A stretch of DNA of 64,000 nt from positions 316,274 to 380,273 of the forward strand of contig NZ_FOLM01000003.1 of assembly GCF_900112355.1 (NCBI RefSeq). The letters run 5' to 3'. Position 1 is the first letter of the stretch, and each line of letters begins with the position of its first letter. The stretch comes from Streptomyces aidingensis (GTDB taxonomy: Bacteria > Actinomycetota > Actinomycetes > Streptomycetales > Streptomycetaceae). Made by a program: the position numbers and the translations under genes. Shown piece by piece: positions 62,546-64,000 of this stretch. Under the pieces are notes generated by a model. The model saw only the letters and a program-made list of their open reading frames with translations, did not search any database and was not told the origin of the DNA.

Positions 62546-63382
62546 ATGAGTGCGGTGACGGCGGACGACACCGGCCGCGGCGTGGGGCCGCTGCTGCGCG
62601 AGTGGCGACGGCGGCAGGGCGTGAGCCAGCTCGAACTCGCGCTGCGGGCCGGCTCCTCGGCCCGCCACATCAGCTTCATCGAGACCGGCCGGACCCGTCC
62701 CAGCCGGGAGATGGTGCTGCGGCTGGCCGGGCATCTGGACGTGCCGGTGCGCGAGCGGAACGCGCTGCTGGTGGCGGCCGGGTACGCGCCGCACTATCCG
62801 GAGACCCCGCTGGACGCGGCCGGGCTGTCCGCGCTGCGGCACGGACTGGAGCGGATGCTCGCCGGCCTGGAGCCCTGCCCGGCGCTGGTCGTCGACGGCC
62901 TGTACCGGGTGCACACCTTCAACCGCGGGATCGCGCTGCTGCTCGACGGTGTGGCGCCCCGGCTGCTGGAACCGCCGGTGAACGCGCTGCGGGTCACCCT
63001 GCATCCGGAGGGCCTGGCGCCGCGGATCGCCAACTTCCGGGAATGGCGCGGTCATCTGCTCGCGCAGCTCCGCCGCCAGATGGCGCCGGCCCGGTCCGCG
63101 GCGCTCCGCGCACTGCACGAGGAGGTGGCCGCCTATCCGCTGCCGCCCGGCGGCACGGTGGTGGCGGGGGAGGACGGCGGCGCGGCCCCGGCGCTGCCGA
63201 TGCTGATCGACCTGGCCGGGGAACGGCTGTCCTTCCTGTCGGCCATCACCACCTTCAACACCCCGGTGGATGTGACCGTCTCCGAACTGGCGCTGGAGAC
63301 CTTCGTTCCGGCGGACGCCGGGACGGCGGCGGCGCTGCGCCGGCTGGTCCCGCAGCCGCGGCCGGAGCCGGAGCGGGGGTAG
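62546..63382 (+). CDS. XRE-family regulator with MmyB-like ligand domain
   Basis: A 278-residue transcription factor. The helix-turn-helix is LREWRRRQGVSQLELALRAG, then RHISFIETGRTRPSREMVL. The rest is the PAS-like MmyB domain (LVVDGLYRVHTFNRGIALLL, then ANFREWRGHLLAQLRRQ, and FNTPVDVTVSELALETFVP), which binds a fatty-acid-like ligand in the family. A TAGGGT -10-like element 7 bases before ATG 62546 and the absence of a ribosome-binding site suggest a leaderless mRNA. Targets are usually adjacent; here that would be the neighbouring membrane-protein genes. Confidence 0.9.
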   Translation: MSAVTADDTGRGVGPLLREWRRRQGVSQLELALRAGSSARHISFIETGRTRPSREMVLRLAGHLDVPVRERNALLVAAGYAPHYPETPLDAAGLSALRHGLERMLAGLEPCPALVVDGLYRVHTFNRGIALLLDGVAPRLLEPPVNALRVTLHPEGLAPRIANFREWRGHLLAQLRRQMAPARSAALRALHEEVAAYPLPPGGTVVAGEDGGAAPALPMLIDLAGERLSFLSAITTFNTPVDVTVSELALETFVPADAGTAAALRRLVPQPRPEPERG

Positions 63383-63414
63383 GCCGGAGCGGGACCGGGC
63401 CGGCGGGGCGGCGG

Positions 63415-63861
63415 TCAGTCCTGGCGGGCGGAGCGCAGCGCGCCGTACTGCAGCCCGGCGAGGGCGGCGACCACGGCGGCCTGGGCGATGATCCAGCCGG
63501 TGCCGGTGGCCTTGGGGTCCAGCCAGAACAGCAGGGATGCCAGGCTGGCCACCGTCCAGCACCCGTTGGCGGCCACCACGGCCCGCGCGGGCGCCGGGGC
63601 GGGGCGCCGCCGGGCGGCGAGCAGGCCCACCGCCGCGGCGTAGCACAGCAGAAGGGCGCCGATGCCCAGCAGCAGCCCGGACTCCAGGCCGAACAGCCGG
63701 CCCAGCGGTCCGGAGACGGCCAGATAGGCGAGCGCGTTCCCGCCGGTGACGATCGCGTCGACGGCCAGCCAGCGGCGCAGCCGGGCGGTCCCGGAGGTGC
63801 CGGAAAGGGCGCCGGGACGCGGGGAGGTGCGGGACGAGGGGGTGGCGGAGGTCGGTGACAT
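63415..63861 (-). CDS. Four-helix integral membrane protein
   Basis: A 148-residue protein with a Ser/Thr/Pro-rich start and four hydrophobic helices: LAVDAIVTGGNALAYLAV, GLLLGIGALLLCYAAAVGLL, VVAANGCWTVASLASLLFW and IIAQAAVVAALAGLQYGAL. The layout resembles small DoxX-like or SPW-type membrane proteins. It faces the XRE regulator convergently with a 32-bp gap. Function unknown. Confidence 0.75.
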   Translation of the reverse strand: MSPTSATPSSRTSPRPGALSGTSGTARLRRWLAVDAIVTGGNALAYLAVSGPLGRLFGLESGLLLGIGALLLCYAAAVGLLAARRRPAPAPARAVVAANGCWTVASLASLLFWLDPKATGTGWIIAQAAVVAALAGLQYGALRSARQD

Positions 63862-64000
63862 CGGCAGCCTTCCGTTCGGTGGTGCGTGCGGGGACACGGA
63901 GGGGACGGGCAGGAAGCCCGGGGGCCGGCCGGCGCCCGATGTCCGCAACGATGCCCGCCCGGCCGCCGGACGTCGATGACCTGCCGGGTAATGGCCGGGC

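Overview
The window is chromosomal DNA from a high-GC actinobacterium, most likely Streptomyces or a close relative. The evidence is very strong G/C bias at third codon positions, many GTG starts and GTGA start/stop overlaps, several leaderless-looking promoters, and families typical of streptomycetes: XRE regulators paired with DUF397, DUF574 methyltransferases, DevRS/OsdKR-type sensors, TerD proteins, a LexA (SOS) box and CebR-type cellulose-repressor boxes. No plasmid or phage replication genes are visible. All identifications come from reading motifs; no database search was possible.

Layout. 0-8.6 kb: end of methionine aminopeptidase, an aldo/keto reductase, a bile-acid:sodium-type symporter, fdhD, a small acetyltransferase, and a LexA-box-preceded mutagenesis pair (dnaE2 plus a Y-family protein that lacks the polymerase acidic residues). 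8.6-10.7 kb: a gene-poor stretch with an IstB transposase-helper remnant and one hypothetical gene. 10.7-15.1 kb: an aldo/keto reductase diverging from a TetR repressor across two identical-arm operators, an aminotransferase and an alpha-oxoamine synthase. 15.2-20.1 kb: a hypoxia/redox-type module (LuxR response regulator, CBS-BON protein, double-GAF histidine kinase, Rv1733c-like membrane protein) with the tail of an ATP-grasp acyl-CoA synthetase left in front of the CBS gene. 20.3-29.5 kb: a membrane P-loop ATPase of KAP-like layout, an SRPBCC protein, a lipoprotein, and two tandem receptor kinases whose outer domain is an ABC-type amino-acid-binding protein. 29.5-45.7 kb: secreted hydrolases (CE1-like esterase with CBM2, PhoD phosphatase, CBM2-rhamnogalacturonan lyase, SGNH esterase, PET-hydrolase-like enzyme) interleaved with regulators, a run of three tiny coupled genes, and a decayed MFS transporter. 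46-53.9 kb: four methyltransferases or neighbours, an AA10 lytic polysaccharide monooxygenase, a two-domain TerD protein, a PlsC acyltransferase and a PPOX-type flavin/F420 enzyme. 54.06-61.41 kb: a genomic island. 61.4-64 kb: tRNA-Leu(GAG), a membrane protein, an XRE regulator and a second membrane protein.

The most interesting part is the island. An 81-82 bp direct repeat containing the 3' end of tRNA-Leu(GAG) and its terminator flanks about 7.2 kb. The intact tRNA is at the right end and only its 3' piece is at the left end, the arrangement left by a tRNA-specific tyrosine recombinase, and a C-terminal integrase fragment lies just inside the right repeat. The cargo is a RelE-like toxin/antitoxin pair, an XRE/DUF397 pair, an RsbW-like ATPase, a frameshifted gene, and a three-gene RiPP cluster: a 98-residue acidic precursor, an ATP-grasp ligase and an isoaspartyl-methyltransferase homologue. 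This is predicted to make an ester/amide-crosslinked, possibly aspartimide-bearing graspetide.

Shared regulation is also visible. A CebR-type palindrome and a second common 12-bp motif precede both the rhamnogalacturonan lyase and the LPMO, about 10 kb apart, suggesting that plant-polysaccharide attack is co-controlled.
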